Positions 15,240-26,600 of a stretch of DNA of 64,000 nucleotides are shown here, piece after piece. Position numbers and translations under genes: made by a program. The notes beneath the pieces are model-generated. The model did not search any database, had not been told where the DNA came from, and saw only the letters and a program-made list of their open reading frames with translations. The stretch is from Taudactylus pleione (lineage: Eukaryota > Chordata > Amphibia > Anura > Myobatrachidae): positions 955,001-1,019,000 of the forward strand of contig JAUIMM010000695.1 in the NCBI GenBank assembly GCA_031769625.1, given 5' to 3'. The number at the start of each line of letters is the position of its first letter. The stretch's first letter is position 1.

Positions 15240-16146
15240 GTGTTCTGTACCTGTCATACAGTCAGTAAGGAGCAGAACCGTGTCCCTGCTGGGTATCATG
15301 TTATTACTATGTATGATACGTGTTCTGTACCTGTCATACAGTCAGTAAGGAGCAGCACCATGTCACTGCTGGGTATCATGTTATTACTATGTATGATACG
15401 TGTTCTGTACCTGTCATACAGTCAGTAAGGAGCAGCACCATGTCCCTGCTGGGTATCATGTTATTACTATGTATGATACGTGTTCTGTACCTGTCATACA
15501 GTCAGTAAGGAGCAGCACCATGTCACTGCTGGGTATCATGTTATTACTATGTAAGTAGTGACATCTATGTATGATACGTGTTCTGTACCTGTCATACAGT
15601 CAGTAAGGAGAAGCACCATGTCACTGCTGGGTATCATGTTATTACTATGTAAGTAGTGACATCTATGTATGATACGTGTTCTGTACCTGTCATACAGTCA
15701 GTAAGGAGAAGACGCAGCACCGTGTCACTGCTGGGTATCATGTTATTACTATGTAAGTAGTGACATCTATGTATGATACGTGTTCTGTACCTGTCATACA
15801 GTCAGTAAGGAGCAGCACCATGTCACTGCTGGGTATCATGTTATTACTATGTAAGTAGTGACATCTATGTATGATACGTGTTCTGTACCTGTCATACAGT
15901 CAGTAAGGAGCAGCACCGTGTCACTGCTGGGTATCATGTTATTACTATGTATGATACGTGTTCTGTACCTGTCATACAGTCAGTAAGGAGCAGCACCATG
16001 TCACTGCTGGGTATCATGTTATTACTATGTATGATACGTGTTCTGTACCTGTCATACAGTCAGTAAGGAGCAGCACCGTGTCACTGCTGGGTATCATGTT
16101 ATTACTATGTATGATACGTGTTCTGTACCTGTCATACAGTCAGTAA
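15240..16146 (+). repeat. Higher-order repeat block in exon-1 array, copy C
   Basis: This copy lies exactly 2422 bp downstream of copy B and shares its private GCAGAACC substitution. B and C are therefore the most recent duplication in this part of the array. Confidence 0.8.
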
Positions 16147-17321
16147 GGAGCAGCACCATGTCACTGCTGGGTATCATGTTATTACTATGTAAGTAGTGAC
16201 ATCTATGTATGATACGTGTTCTGTACCTGTCATACAGTCAGTAAGGAGAAGCACCATGTCACTGCTGGGTATCATGTTATTACTATGTAAGTAGTGACAT
16301 CTATGTATGATACGTGTTCTGTACCTGTCATACAGTCAGTAAGGAGAAGACGCAGCACCGTGTCACTGCTGGGTATCATGTTATTACTATGTAAGTAGTG
16401 ACATCTATGTATGATACGTGTTCTGTACCTGTCATACAGTCAGTAAGGAGCAGCACCATGTCACTGCTGGGTATCATGTTATTACTATGTAAGTAGTGAC
16501 ATCTATGTATGATACGTGTTCTGTACCTGTCATACAGTCAGTAAGGAGCAGCACCATGTCACTGCTGGGTATCATGTTATTACTATGTAAGTAGTGACAT
16601 CTATGTATGATACGTGTTCTGTACCTGTCATACAGTCAGTAAGGAGCAGCACCATGTCACTGCTGGGTATCATGTTATTACTATGTAAGTAGTGACATCT
16701 ATGTATGATACGTGTTCTGTACCTGTCATACAGTCAGTAAGGAGCAGCACCATGTCACTGCTGGGTATCATGTTATTACTATGTAAGTAGTGACATCTAT
16801 GTATGATACGTGTTCTGTACCTGTCATACAGTCAGTAAGGAGCAGCACCATGTCACTGCTGGGTATCATGTTATTACTATGTATGATACGTGTTCTGTAC
16901 CTGTCATACAGTCAGTAAGGAGCAGCATCGTGTCACTGCTGGGTATCATGTTATTACTATGTAAGTAGTGACATCTATGTATGATACGTGTTCTGTACCT
17001 GTCATACAGTCAGTAAGGAGCAGCACCATGTCACTGCTGGGTATCATGTTATTACTATGTAAGTAGTGACATCTATGTATGATACGTGTTCTGTACCTGT
17101 CATACAGTCAGTAAGGAGCAGCACCATGTCACTGCTGGGTATCATGTTATTACTATGTAAGTAGTGACATCTATGTATGATACGTGTTCTGTACCTGTCA
17201 TACAGTCAGTAAGGAGCAGCACCATGTCACTGCTGGGTATCATGTTATTACTATGTAAGTAGTGACATCTATGTATGATACGTGTTCTGTACCTGTCATA
17301 CAGTCAGTAAGGAGCAGCACC

Positions 17322-17352
17322 ATGTCACTGCTGGGTATCATGTTATTACTAT
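17322..17352 (+). CDS. FcR-like receptor, coding part of exon 1 (signal peptide start), 3'-most cassette
   Basis: This is the last copy of the 5' array and the one closest to the rest of the gene. It reads MSLLGIMLLL plus one base (T) and ends at a strong GTAAGT donor at 17353. The ATG has A at -3 and the copy is intact. The phase-1 end joins the mini-exon at 18274 to give codon TCA, so the leader reads MSLLGIMLLLS-LNRES-G. This is a short hydrophobic core followed by a polar region, as expected for a secretory signal peptide. Two-exon leaders with a tiny second exon are a known hallmark of FcR-family genes. Any of the many upstream cassettes with ATG and GTAAGT could serve equally well; which one is used cannot be read from the sequence. 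The 5'UTR start is not identifiable. Confidence 0.75.
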
Positions 17353-17386
17353 GTAAGTAGTGACATCTATGTATGATATGTGTTCT

Positions 17387-17605
17387 CTCTGTGATAAGTA
17401 TATAAAGATATACAGTTATTACGGAGACTTGGACACATGTAGTAATGTGCTAATAGTAATACAGTAGAACAAATAACATGAGGGTTGGGAAACGTTTCTG
17501 CCCGTCTGATGCTGGAATGAATCTCAAATATATTATGAGTAAAACACATAATAAGTATGTTTGGGATGAGATAATTATGTAGAAAAGAAATAGTGAGAAC
17601 ACACT
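17387..17605. other. Unique intron 1 sequence
   Basis: This is AT-rich single-copy sequence between the last exon-1 cassette and the first MITE. I see no coding or regulatory signal in it. Confidence 0.6.
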
Positions 17606-18204
17606 GGGCCGGATTCAGACCCGGTCGTTAAGCTGCGCTTGTTTGCTCCAAAAAGGGGCTGGGTATGCAAATCCTGGGATCGCACGGTCTGGCTTAAGGA
17701 CGCCCTCTATGTCTTAGAGAGCGATGGCAGTGAGCGTACGCAGGAGGATAAAGCCGCCCGCACACCTTTCTCTCCTAGTACACGTCATCTCCAGGAAGTG
17801 TCTGATTAATCAGGAACATGGAGACCCATCGGAGCTGCAAGCAACGCTTGAGATAACACACAACCCCACCGCAAGCACTGCGATCAGTTCTGGCTAACAT
17901 ACAACCAAGTGACGTGTTCAATGACGCTACTTTGCTAATCATGCACACCCATTAAACGCCATTCTGACGCTCAGAGACGCCTGCGTTCGCACAGCCACTC
18001 CCCCAGTTCACAAGCACCTTCCCGTCACCACCCACAAACGGCGCAATCTGTCACTCAAAGTAGCGTCCAGTCTGTGTACTACGAGCGCACGATTCCCGGC
18101 CGCAGCGAATGGTTCTCGCATGCGTACTGTAACGCATATGAAGTTCTGCGATAATCGCCCATAGCGAGCGTCAGCAGCTTAGTGACCGGGTCTGAATCAG
18201 GCCC
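17606..18204. mobile_element. MITE with GGCCTGATTCAGACC-type inverted ends
   Basis: The left end GGGCCGGATTCAGACCCGG is matched in inverted orientation at 18175-18204 (CCGGGTCTGAATCAGGCCC). The terminal inverted repeat is about 30 bp and extends through GTTAAGCTGC / GCAGCTTAGT. The interior is GC-richer than its surroundings and has no transposase frame. It is a non-autonomous DNA transposon of unassigned family. Its termini are shared with the elements at 23138 and 30994. No clear target-site duplication was seen. Confidence 0.75.
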
Positions 18205-18273
18205 AGAGTGTGAATGATGATTTGTATATTTCATCTCATACTATTATATTATATTGTGTATTTTGTGTTTCAG

Positions 18274-18291
18274 CATTGAACAGAGAATCAG
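18274..18291 (+). CDS. FcR-like receptor, 18-nt mini-exon (second signal-peptide exon)
   Basis: A pyrimidine-rich tract (TTTTGTGTTTCAG, ending 18273) precedes CATTGAACAGAGAATCAG, which is followed by a consensus GTGAGTGCA donor at 18292. In phase 1 it reads (T)CA-L-N-R-E-S-G(GA). It keeps the frame open from the exon-1 cassette into D1 and places the likely signal cleavage near SG/AAVRP. FcR-family genes typically have a very short (about 21-bp) second leader exon, and an 18-nt symmetric phase-1 exon here fits well. The exon is too short to prove by sequence alone. Its value comes from strong splice sites, correct phase on both sides and position. Confidence 0.72.
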
Positions 18292-18344
18292 GTGAGTGCA
18301 CTGTACATGCTGTGTACAACCTTCCTTATATCTACACTGTGTCT

Positions 18345-19815
18345 ATCTGTGTATAGTAATGTATGTATGTATGTATGTGTATAGTAATGTATGTGTGTGT
18401 ATAGTAATGTATGTGTGTGTATAGTAATGTATATATGTGTATAGTAATGTATGTGTGTGTATAGTAATGTATATGTGTGTGTATAGTAATGTATATGTGT
18501 GTATAGTAATGTATATATGTGTGTGTATAGTAATGTATGTGTGTGTATAGTAATGTATATATGTGTATAGTAATGTATGTGTGTGTATAGTAATGTATAT
18601 ATGTGTGTATAGTAATGTAATGTATGTGTGTGTATAGTAATGTATGTGTGTGTATAGTAATGTATATATGTGTGTATAGTAATGTATATATGTGTGTGTA
18701 TAGTAATGTATATGTGTGTGTATAGTAATGTATATGTGTGTATAGTAATGTATGTGTGTGTATAGTAATGTATATGTGTGTGTATAGTAATGTATATGTG
18801 TGTATAGTAATGTATGTGTGTGTATAGTAATGTATATATGTGTGTATAGTAATGTAATGTATGTGTGTGTATAGTAATGTATATATGTGTGTATAGTAAT
18901 GTATATGTGTGTGTATAGTAATGTATATGTGTGTATAGTAATGTATGTGTGTGTATAGTAATGTATGTGTGTGTATAGTAATGTATATGTGTGTGTATAG
19001 TAATGTATGTGTGTGTATAGTAATGTATGTGTGTGTATAGTAATGTATATGTGTGTATAGTAATGTATATATGTGTGTGTATAGTAATGTATATGTGTGT
19101 GTATAGTAATGTATATGTGTGTATAGTAATGTAATGTATGTGTGTGTATAGTAATGTATATGTGTGTGTATAGTAATGTGTATGTGTGTGTATAGTAATG
19201 TGTATGTGTGTGTATAGTAATGTATATGTGTGTATAGTAATGTATATGTGTGTGTATAGTAATGTGTGTATGTGTGTGTATAGTAATGTATATGTGTGTA
19301 TAGTAATGTATATGTGTGTGTGTATAGTAATGTATGTGTGTGTATAGTAATGTATATGTGTGTGTATAGTAATGTGTATGTGTGTGTATAGTAATGTGTA
19401 TGTGTGTGTATAGTAATGTGTATGGGTGTGTATAGTAATGTATATGTGTGTATAGTAATGTATGTGTGTGTGTATAGTAATGTATGTGTGTGTATAGAAA
19501 TGCATATGTGTGTATAGTAATGCATGTGTGTGTATAGTAATGTATATGTGTGTGTATAGTAATGTGTATGTGTGTGTATAGTAATGTATATGTGTGTGTA
19601 TAGTAATGTATATGTGTGTGTATAGTAATGTGTATGTGTGTGTATAGTAATGTGTATGTGTGTGTATAGTAATGTATATGTGTGTATAGTAATGTATGTG
19701 TGTGTATAGTAATGTGTATGTGTGTATAGTAATGTATATGTGTGTGTAGTAATGTATGTGTGTGTGTATAGTAATGTGTATATGTGTGTATAGTAATGTA
19801 TCTATGCGTATATTT
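18345..19815. repeat. TATAGTAATGTATRTGTGTG minisatellite (about 20-bp unit)
   Basis: The motif GTGTATAGTAATGTAT is repeated with variable TG/TA runs between copies. It starts about 55 bp after the mini-exon donor and sits at the 5' end of intron 2. The long minus-strand open frames across it (H-Y-Y-T-H repeats) are artefacts of the repeat. Confidence 0.9.
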
Positions 19816-20218
19816 GTGGCCATATATAAACAGATACACATTGTTACATGTTAAGTTCTTAGTAGAAGTAATTACTATGATGCGGAGTAGTTGTTGATGT
19901 ATGGATAATGTCTCTCTATCTTGGTCTATATGTAATTCTCTCTCAGTATCTATTTGCCGTATATGTATGAGATTTTGGTGCCCTGTGCAAGAAAGAGCAT
20001 TGGTACCCAACTCGCCGCAAACCACCCCCCTCCCACACACACTTCATCCAGGGCATGCTGGGACTTCTAGTCCTGAGCAATATACAGAATTACACTATGA
20101 CAGTCTGCAGGTGGGCACCATTGGTCAGTGTGATAACAGCTGGCACTCTCTATCCCCCCCTGGCCAAATGGCCACCACAGATGCTGAAAAGAGGCCAGGA
20201 AATCTCCATCAGCCAACA
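19816..20218. other. Unique intron 2 sequence
   Basis: This is non-repetitive sequence with a GCATGCTGGGACTTCTAGT stretch near 20053 that resembles dispersed vertebrate repeats. I see no gene signal; the short open frames have no recognisable composition. Confidence 0.5.
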
Positions 20219-20955
20219 GATCCTGGCCTCGTCACTGCCCCACAATAGCAGCAACACGCCTCTAGTTTTAGGAAACAGAATCCGTCACCGCCCCCTCCCT
20301 GCCTTAAAATGGCAGCAGATTGTCAATTACTGACAGTCTTCTGCTGAGCTGCGAGCGATATTGCCCAGTACAGGACCAGCACTTGCCCAGTACAGGACCG
20401 GCAGATGCCCAGTACAGGACCGGCACATGCCTAGTACAGGACCGCAGATGCCAAGTACAGATCCTGGCCTCGTCACTGCCCCACAATAGCACCAACACGC
20501 CTCTAGTTTTAGGAAACAGAATCCGTCACCGCCCCCTCCCTGCCTTAAAATGGCAGCAGATTGTCAATTACTGACAGTCTTCTGCTGAGCTGCGAGCGAT
20601 ATTGCCCAGTACAGGACCAGCACTTGCCCAGTACAGGACCGGCACATGCCTAGTACAGGACCGCAGATGCCAAGTACAGATCCTGGCCTCGTCACTGCCC
20701 CACAATAGCAGCAACACGACTGTAGTTTTAGGAAACAGAATCCGTCACCGCCCCCTCCCTGCCTTAAAATGGCAGCAGATTGTCAATTACTGACAGTCTT
20801 CTGCTGAGCTGCGAGCGATATTGCCCAGTACAGGACCAGCACTTGCCCAGTACAGGACCGGCAGATGCCCAGTACAGGACCGGCAGATGCCCAGTACAGG
20901 ACCAGCACATGCCTAGTACAGGACCGGCACATGCCCAGTACAGGACCGGCACACA
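20219..20955. repeat. Threefold tandem duplication of about 240 bp plus CCCAGTACAGGACCGGCA minisatellite
   Basis: A segment starting GATCCTGGCCTCGTCACTGC occurs at 20219, 20459 and 20679. Each copy ends in a variable number of CCAGTACAGGACCGGCA units. The copies differ mainly in that internal count (240 versus 220 bp) and in a few substitutions. Confidence 0.85.
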
Positions 20956-21245
20956 TGCATATTCTCGAACAAAGACATTGGTGGGTGCCCCATAAAATCC
21001 TTGGCATTTGCGTCATTTGCATATATAGTCGCACAGCAGCTAGGTACGGGATCACAGCTGCGGTGGCATTATCGCACAACTCCTAATCAGGCCCTTACTC
21101 ATTTACCCACTAGTTCTCTCTTCATGAAATCATTTGCTGAGACGAGAAGTGCGCAGTCAGTGAGGTATGGCCTCTGATCCGGTTATTCCTGCATATAATT
21201 ATGGAACACAGCATTGCGCTGGTTACAGAGGCTTTCCTCAGGTCT
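20956..21245. other. Unique intron 2 sequence with a transposon-end remnant
   Basis: CACAACTCCTAATCAGGCCC near 21076 resembles the GGCCTGATTAG end of frog-type MITEs but has no partner here. Nothing else was recognised. Confidence 0.4.
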
Positions 21246-21558
21246 AAAGCTGGCCACACACTAGAACAACTTACATCCAACCAGACAACTAGTTGATTGG
21301 TTGGAAAGAGAATCTGGTAACGTATGGGAGTAACTGATGATCAGCAATTTGCTCCTAAATACCAGAAAACAGATGAAAATGGCGTCAGACAAGTTTGTTA
21401 AATGTTTGATCTAAACTATTTGTTCATACAAGAGTTTTGGTCCATTTTTCAGCGTCTGGGAGCAAATTGCTGATTGGTTGGAATTTAAAATCTGGTAAGG
21501 AATACAATCTACTAGTTGGCTGGTTGGACAGATAATCTTTAGATGTGTGGCCAGCTTA
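21246..21558. mobile_element. MITE with AAGCTGGCCACACA inverted ends
   Basis: The left end AAAGCTGGCCACACACTAG is mirrored by ATGTGTGGCCAGCTTAAG at the right end. The interior is AT-rich with further imperfect self-complementarity (AGCAATTTGCTCC versus GGGAGCAAATTGCTG) and no coding capacity. Confidence 0.8.
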
Positions 21559-21649
21559 AGTGTCTCTACAGTGATAATCCGGGTGTAAAATATCTTAGTG
21601 ATGATCACATTATGGAGTTGGATTGTTATGTGCTAAGTGGAAGAAACTA

Positions 21650-21962
21650 TAAGGACACACACACACACATACACACACACACACATACACACACACACAC
21701 ACACACAACGATTTAGTTAATGAACGATTTTAGTAAACTATTTTCTACCTTGAAAAAATGAACTAAAATCGTTTACTAAAGTTGTTCATTTACGATGTTC
21801 ATTTAAATGTAATGAACGATTTTTTAGAACTACAAACGATTTTTGCATATTTCCTTACTGAAAATCGTTGAGTTGACAAGTCTGACTGAGCTACAAACTA
21901 CAAATGTGAACGCGCATGAACGAAAATCGTTCAAAAAATCGTTGTGTGTGTATGCACCTTAA
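21650..21962. mobile_element. MITE with AACGATTTT inverted ends and expanded (AC)n in left terminus
   Basis: The right end (AAAAAATCGTTGTGTGTG followed by TATGCACCTTA) is the inverse of the left end (TAAGGACACAC... ACAACGATTTAG). The left end has grown into an (AC)n microsatellite at about 21655-21707. Many internal AACGATTTT/AAAATCGTT palindromic pieces suggest a fold-back element. Confidence 0.7.
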
Positions 21963-22132
21963 CAGATCATGTAATGTCTATACAGTGATCCATTAGTGGA
22001 GGGTGCCTAATGGTGGGTTTCATCCTGATGTAAATGAATATACGTGTGACCATTTCAGTGAGTACAAATTAACACACTTTATTTACAAGTAACTAACAAA
22101 CAATTAACATACAAAGTATACAGTATACTCAC

Positions 22133-22209
22133 CTTTGGTCTATATATTCAGATGACACCGGTAGTTCATCCTCTTCAACATAAGGGAGTAAATTATAGCA
22201 GCACTTCAT
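22133..22209 (-). other. Possible minus-strand exon or transposon fragment
   Basis: Read on the minus strand, this stretch starts with ATG and encodes MKCCYNLLPYVEEDELPV followed by SSEYIDQ. It ends at a consensus AAAG/GTGAGTATAC donor (donor at 22132). Upstream on the minus strand, at 22206-22427, is a basic stretch (KRRSRKRFSG) in another frame. AATAAAG also reads on the minus strand at about 22080. The composition is protein-like, but I do not recognise the family. An eroded DNA transposon gene is the most likely source. Confidence 0.25.
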
Positions 22210-22555
22210 GTGCCGCTAAAACGCTTCCTGCTTCGCCTCTTTACCGATGAGATGTATGAACAGCACCCTACCGCAGTCTCAGGTCCATACACGAAGAGCC
22301 TTTGTCTGGGTATTGGCTTTCCGGATATGAAGCCCATATTAGTTACATACTGAGTACCCAGCACTGATTGGTACAGCATAGCATGGACCATTCTTACCTC
22401 TTGCACATGCTCTGTAAGCACGAACATATACTACCAGGCAAAGAAATACAGTAATGACGTCCTAGAATGTCTGGAGTTTCAAAGCCCCTTTGTGTGTAGA
22501 ATATGGACATCACTATTAGTTACCCATAATACTTAGCGTCTCTACACATCTTATG

Positions 22556-22803
22556 GTGCATACACACGGTCAGATCTGTCAGATGAACGATTTGAATGAT
22601 TTACCAACGATTTCAGACAGTATTAAAATGAATGAAATCGTCCAAATCTGACAGCAATCACATCAGATGTCAGATATGGTTATCTGACAGACAGGAACAT
22701 GCTTCATTCATCGTTGGTGTCACACGTCAGATTTACTTTCAGATATGAACGATTTTTAAAATAGTTATCGTTCATATAGACTAAATCTGACCGTGTGTTT
22801 GCT
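22556..22803. mobile_element. MITE with GCATACACACGGTCAGAT inverted ends
   Basis: The left end GGTGCATACACACGGTCAGA and the right end ATCTGACCGTGTGTTTGC are inverted copies. The interior is AT-rich with repeated TCAGAT/ATCTGA and GAACGATTT words. It is non-coding and about 250 bp long, and similar in style to the element at 21650. Confidence 0.8.
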
Positions 22804-23137
22804 CCATTACAATGTTCAACCCACTGGTATGTGGTTCACGGTCTACTGATAACACCATGAAAAGGTATGAAGGGGCTCATTCTACATCTACAAGTCAGGG
22901 CCCCTTAATGTTTGAACCTAAAAGGTTATCTGACCAGTCTGTGCATGGACTAGAACTATATCAATACAATGTCCTTTTACAAACCTCAATGGGGCCTAGC
23001 AAGGGTATAGGTATTACAACTTATATGCCTACGTAGAAATTAATTATATAACCCACTGGTTACAGGGGGCAATATGACAATAACCAGCACAACATGAGGC
23101 TGACTGCTAGCTTTACATGGTGCCAGAGAGGGACTAT
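22804..23137. other. Unique intron 2 sequence
   Basis: A 74-codon plus-strand open frame is present (22812-23036) but has no recognisable motif. I see no supportable feature. Confidence 0.5.
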
Positions 23138-23628
23138 GGGCCTGATTCAGACCCACTCGCAAGCGCTATGCGCTCACGAGTGGGTCCATGTTTGGACACT
23201 GCGCACGTCAGAGCCGGCTCCAACGTGCGCATGCGAGATACCCGGCTAGCGACGGGCGCTCCGTCGTTCCGGGTCTCGCACCAGAAGGGGGCGGCTGACG
23301 ATTTTGATTGACAGCTCGCCCCGTTTTGGAGGCGGGCAGGGGGGGTGGCTGGCCAAACGGAGGCGTTCCCGACGGATCGCCTGCCGTTTGGGGGCGGACC
23401 CACTGACATCACGAGTGATGTCAGTGGTGAGCTTCCGGCTCTATTAAGAGCTCTATTAAGAGCCAGAAGCCCACTGGGGCTTGCGGGAACGAGACCCTAC
23501 CAAAAGGGTCTCGTCGCAAGCCCCGATGGTCGAGGCAATCACCTGGCCGCTCACAATGGCTATGTGAGCAGACAGGAGGCCGCACAAAAAAAAAAAACAC
23601 CCTGATTCAGAGCGAGCGCTCTTTCAGA
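23138..23628 (+). mobile_element. GC-rich MITE, GGGCCTGATTCAG family
   Basis: It starts with GGGCCTGATTCAGACCCACT and ends in an A-run followed by CCCTGATTCAGAGCGAGC. The interior (CGTCAGAGCCGGCTCCAACG, GGGTCTCGCACCAGAAGGGG) recurs in reverse orientation in the element at 30994-31468, so the two are copies of one family. The right terminus appears to be clipped where the 25-bp satellite begins. Confidence 0.78.
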
Positions 23629-23629
23629 G

Positions 23630-26600
23630 GAGGGAGCATGACAGTGTGACAGAGGAGGGAGCGTGACAGTATGATAGAGGAGGGAGCATGACAGTATGAC
23701 AGAGGAGGGAGCATGACAGTATGATAGAGGAGGGAGCATGACAGTATGATAGAGGAGGGAGCATGACAGTATGACAGAGGAGGGAGCATGACAGTATGAG
23801 GGAGCATGACAGTATGATAGAGGAGGGAGCGTGACAGTATGATAGAGGAGGGAGCGTGACAGTATGATAGAGGAGGGAGCATGACAGTATGATAGAGGAG
23901 GGAGCATGACAGTATGATAGAGGAGGGGAGCATGACAGTATGATAGAGGAGGGAGCATGACAGTATGATAGAGGAGGGAGCGTGACAGTATGATAGAGGA
24001 GGGAGCGTGACAGTATGATAGAGGAGGGAGCGTGACAGTGTGATGGAGGAGGGAGCGTGACAGTATGATAGAGGAGGGAGCGTGACAGTATGATAGAGGA
24101 GGGAGCGTGACAGTGTGATAGAGGAGGGAGCATGACAGTATGATAGAGGAGGGAGCATGACAGTATGATAGAGGAGGGAACAGAGGAGGGAGCGTGACAG
24201 TGTGACAGAGGAGGGAGCATGACAGTATGATAGAGGAGGGAGCATGACAGTATGATAGAGGAGGGAGCATGACAGTATGATAGAGGAGGGGAGCATGACA
24301 GTATGATAGAGGAGGGAGCATGACAGTATGATAGAGGAGGGAATATGACAGTATGATAGGAGGGAGCATGACAGTATGATAGAGGAGGGAGCATGACAGT
24401 ATGATAGAGGAGGGAGCATGACAGTATGATAGAGGAGGGAGTACTCTGTCACACTGTCACGCTCCCTCCTCTATCACACTGTCACGCTCCCTCCTCTGTC
24501 ACACTGTCATGCTCCCTCCTCTATCACACTGTCATGCTCCCTCCTCTGTCATACTGTCACGCTCCTTCCTCTATCACACTGTCACGCTCCCTCCTCTGTC
24601 ACACTGTCATGCTCCCTCCTCTATCATACTGCCACGCTCTCTCCTCTATCACACGTCACGCTCTCTCCTCTATCACACTGTCATGCTCCTTCCTCTATCA
24701 CACTGTCACGCTCCCTCCTCTGTCACACTGTCATGCTCCCTCCTCTATCATACTGCCACGCTCTCTCCTCTATCACACTGTCACGCTCCCTCCTCTGTCA
24801 TACTGTCACGCTCCCTCCTCTGTCACACTGTCACGCTCCCTCCTCTATCATACTGTCACGCTCCCTCCTCTATCACACTGTCACGCTCCCTCCTCTGTCA
24901 CACTGTCATGCTCCCTCCTCTATCATACTGCCACGCTCTCTCCTCTGTTCCCTCCTCTATCATACTGTCATGCTCCCTCCTCTGTCATACTGTCATGCTC
25001 CCTCCTCTGTCATACTGTCATGCTCCCTCCTCTGTCATACTGTCACGCTCCCTCCTCTATCACACTGTCACGCTCCCTCCTCTATCATACTGCCACGCTC
25101 TCTCCTCTGTTCCCTCCTCTATCATACTGTCATGCTCCCTCCTCTGTCATGCTCCCTCCTCTATCATACTGTCATGCTCCCTCCTCTGTCATACTGTCAT
25201 GCTCCCTCCTCTGTCATACTGTCACGCTCCCTCCTCTATCATACTGTCATGCTCCCTCCTCTATCATACTGTCATGCTCCCTCCTCTGTCACACTGTCAC
25301 GCTCCCTCCTGTGTTCCCTCCTCTATCATACTGTCATGCTCCCTCCTCTATCATACTGTCACGCTCCCTCCTCTATCATACTGTCACGCTCCCTCCTCTA
25401 TCATACTGTCATGCTCCCTCCTCTATCATACTGTCATGCTCCCTCCTCTATCATCCTGTCATGCTCCCTCCTCTGTCACACTGTCACGCTCCCTCCTGTG
25501 TTCCCTCCTCTATTATACTGTCATGCTCCCTCCTCTGTCACACTGTCACGCTCCCTCCTCTATCATACTGTCATACTCCCTCCTCTATCATACGGTCATG
25601 CTCCCTCCTCTGTCATACTCCCTCCTCTATCATACTGTCATGCTCCCTCCTCTGTCATACTGTCATGCTCCCTCCTCTATCATACTGTCATGCTCCCTCC
25701 TCTATCATCCTGTCATGCTCCCTCCTCTGTCACACTGTCACGCTCCCTCCTCTGTTCCCTCCTCTATCATACTGTCACGCTCCCTCCTCTATCATACTGT
25801 CACGCTCCCTCCTCTATCATACTGTCATGCTCCCTCCTCTATCATACTGCCATGCTCCCTCCTCTATCATACTGTCACGCTCCCTCCTCTATCACACTGT
25901 CACGCTCCCTCCTCTATCACACTGTCACGCTCCCTCCTCTATCACACTGTCACGCTCCCTCCTCTATCACACTGTCACGCTCCATCCTCTATCACACTGT
26001 CACGCTCCCTCCTCTATCACACTGTCACGCTCCCTCCTCTATCATACTGTCACGCTCCCTCCTCTATCATACTGTCACGCTCCCTCCTCTATCATACTGT
26101 CATGCTCCCTCCTCTATCATACTGTCATGCTCCCTCCTCTATCATACTGTCATGCTCCCTCCTCTATTATACTGTCACGCTCCCTCCTATCACACTGTCA
26201 CGCTCCCTCCTCTATCACTGTCACGCTCCCTCCTCTATCACACTGTCACGCTCCCTCCTCTATCATACTGTCATGCTCCCTCCTCTATCATACTGTCATG
26301 CTCCCTCCTCTATTATACTGCCATGCTCCCTCCTCTATCATACTGTCATGCTCCCTCCTCTATTATACTGTCATGCTCCCTCCTCTATCATACTGTCATG
26401 CTCCCTCCTCTATCACACTGTCATGCTCCCTCATACTGTCATGCTCCCTCCTCTATTATACTGCCATGCTCCCTCCTCTGTCATACTGTCATGCTCCCTC
26501 CTCTATCATACTGTCATGCTCCCTCCTCTATCATACTGTCATGCTCCCTCCTCTATCACACTCTCATGCTCCCTCATACTGTCATGCTCCCTCCTCTGTC

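Larger units (their letters stand above)
1..17386 (+). repeat. Tandem array of signal-peptide exon 1 cassettes (98/80-bp units)
   Basis: The whole stretch is one minisatellite that is already under way at base 1. The main unit is 98 bp. A common 80-bp variant lacks 18 bp starting just after the TATGT of the donor, and rarer units carry AAGACG inserted before GCAGCACC. Each full unit contains AGCAGCACC followed by ATG TCA CTG CTG GGT ATC, then ATG TTA TTA CTA T and a GTAAGTAG donor. That is the 3' part of a 5'UTR, a hydrophobic signal-peptide start and a phase-1 splice donor. Many copies have GTG or CTG in place of the first ATG. About 185 copies is an estimate from length. I infer that exon 1 of the downstream receptor was captured by the repeat; the promoter and array start lie outside the window. 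Confidence 0.88.

Noticed and set aside
1774..16146. Repeated 62-codon frames starting MFCTCHTVSKEQ
   Set aside because: They begin in the linker of the exon-1 array and run across two short units. Their last 22 codons coincide with the leader frame, but the upstream part has no signal-peptide character and is satellite linker.
1..17386. CRISPR-like regular repeats
   Set aside because: Units are contiguous with no unique spacers, and the gene context is eukaryotic with introns and splice sites.
18288..20040. Minus-strand frames of 397-565 codons made of HYYTHTYITIHT
   Set aside because: Direct translation of the TATAGTAATG minisatellite; low-complexity and present in several frames.
23117..23605. 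GC-rich open frames on both strands
   Set aside because: They lie inside a MITE whose interior recurs at 30994-31468, and they have no conserved protein motif.
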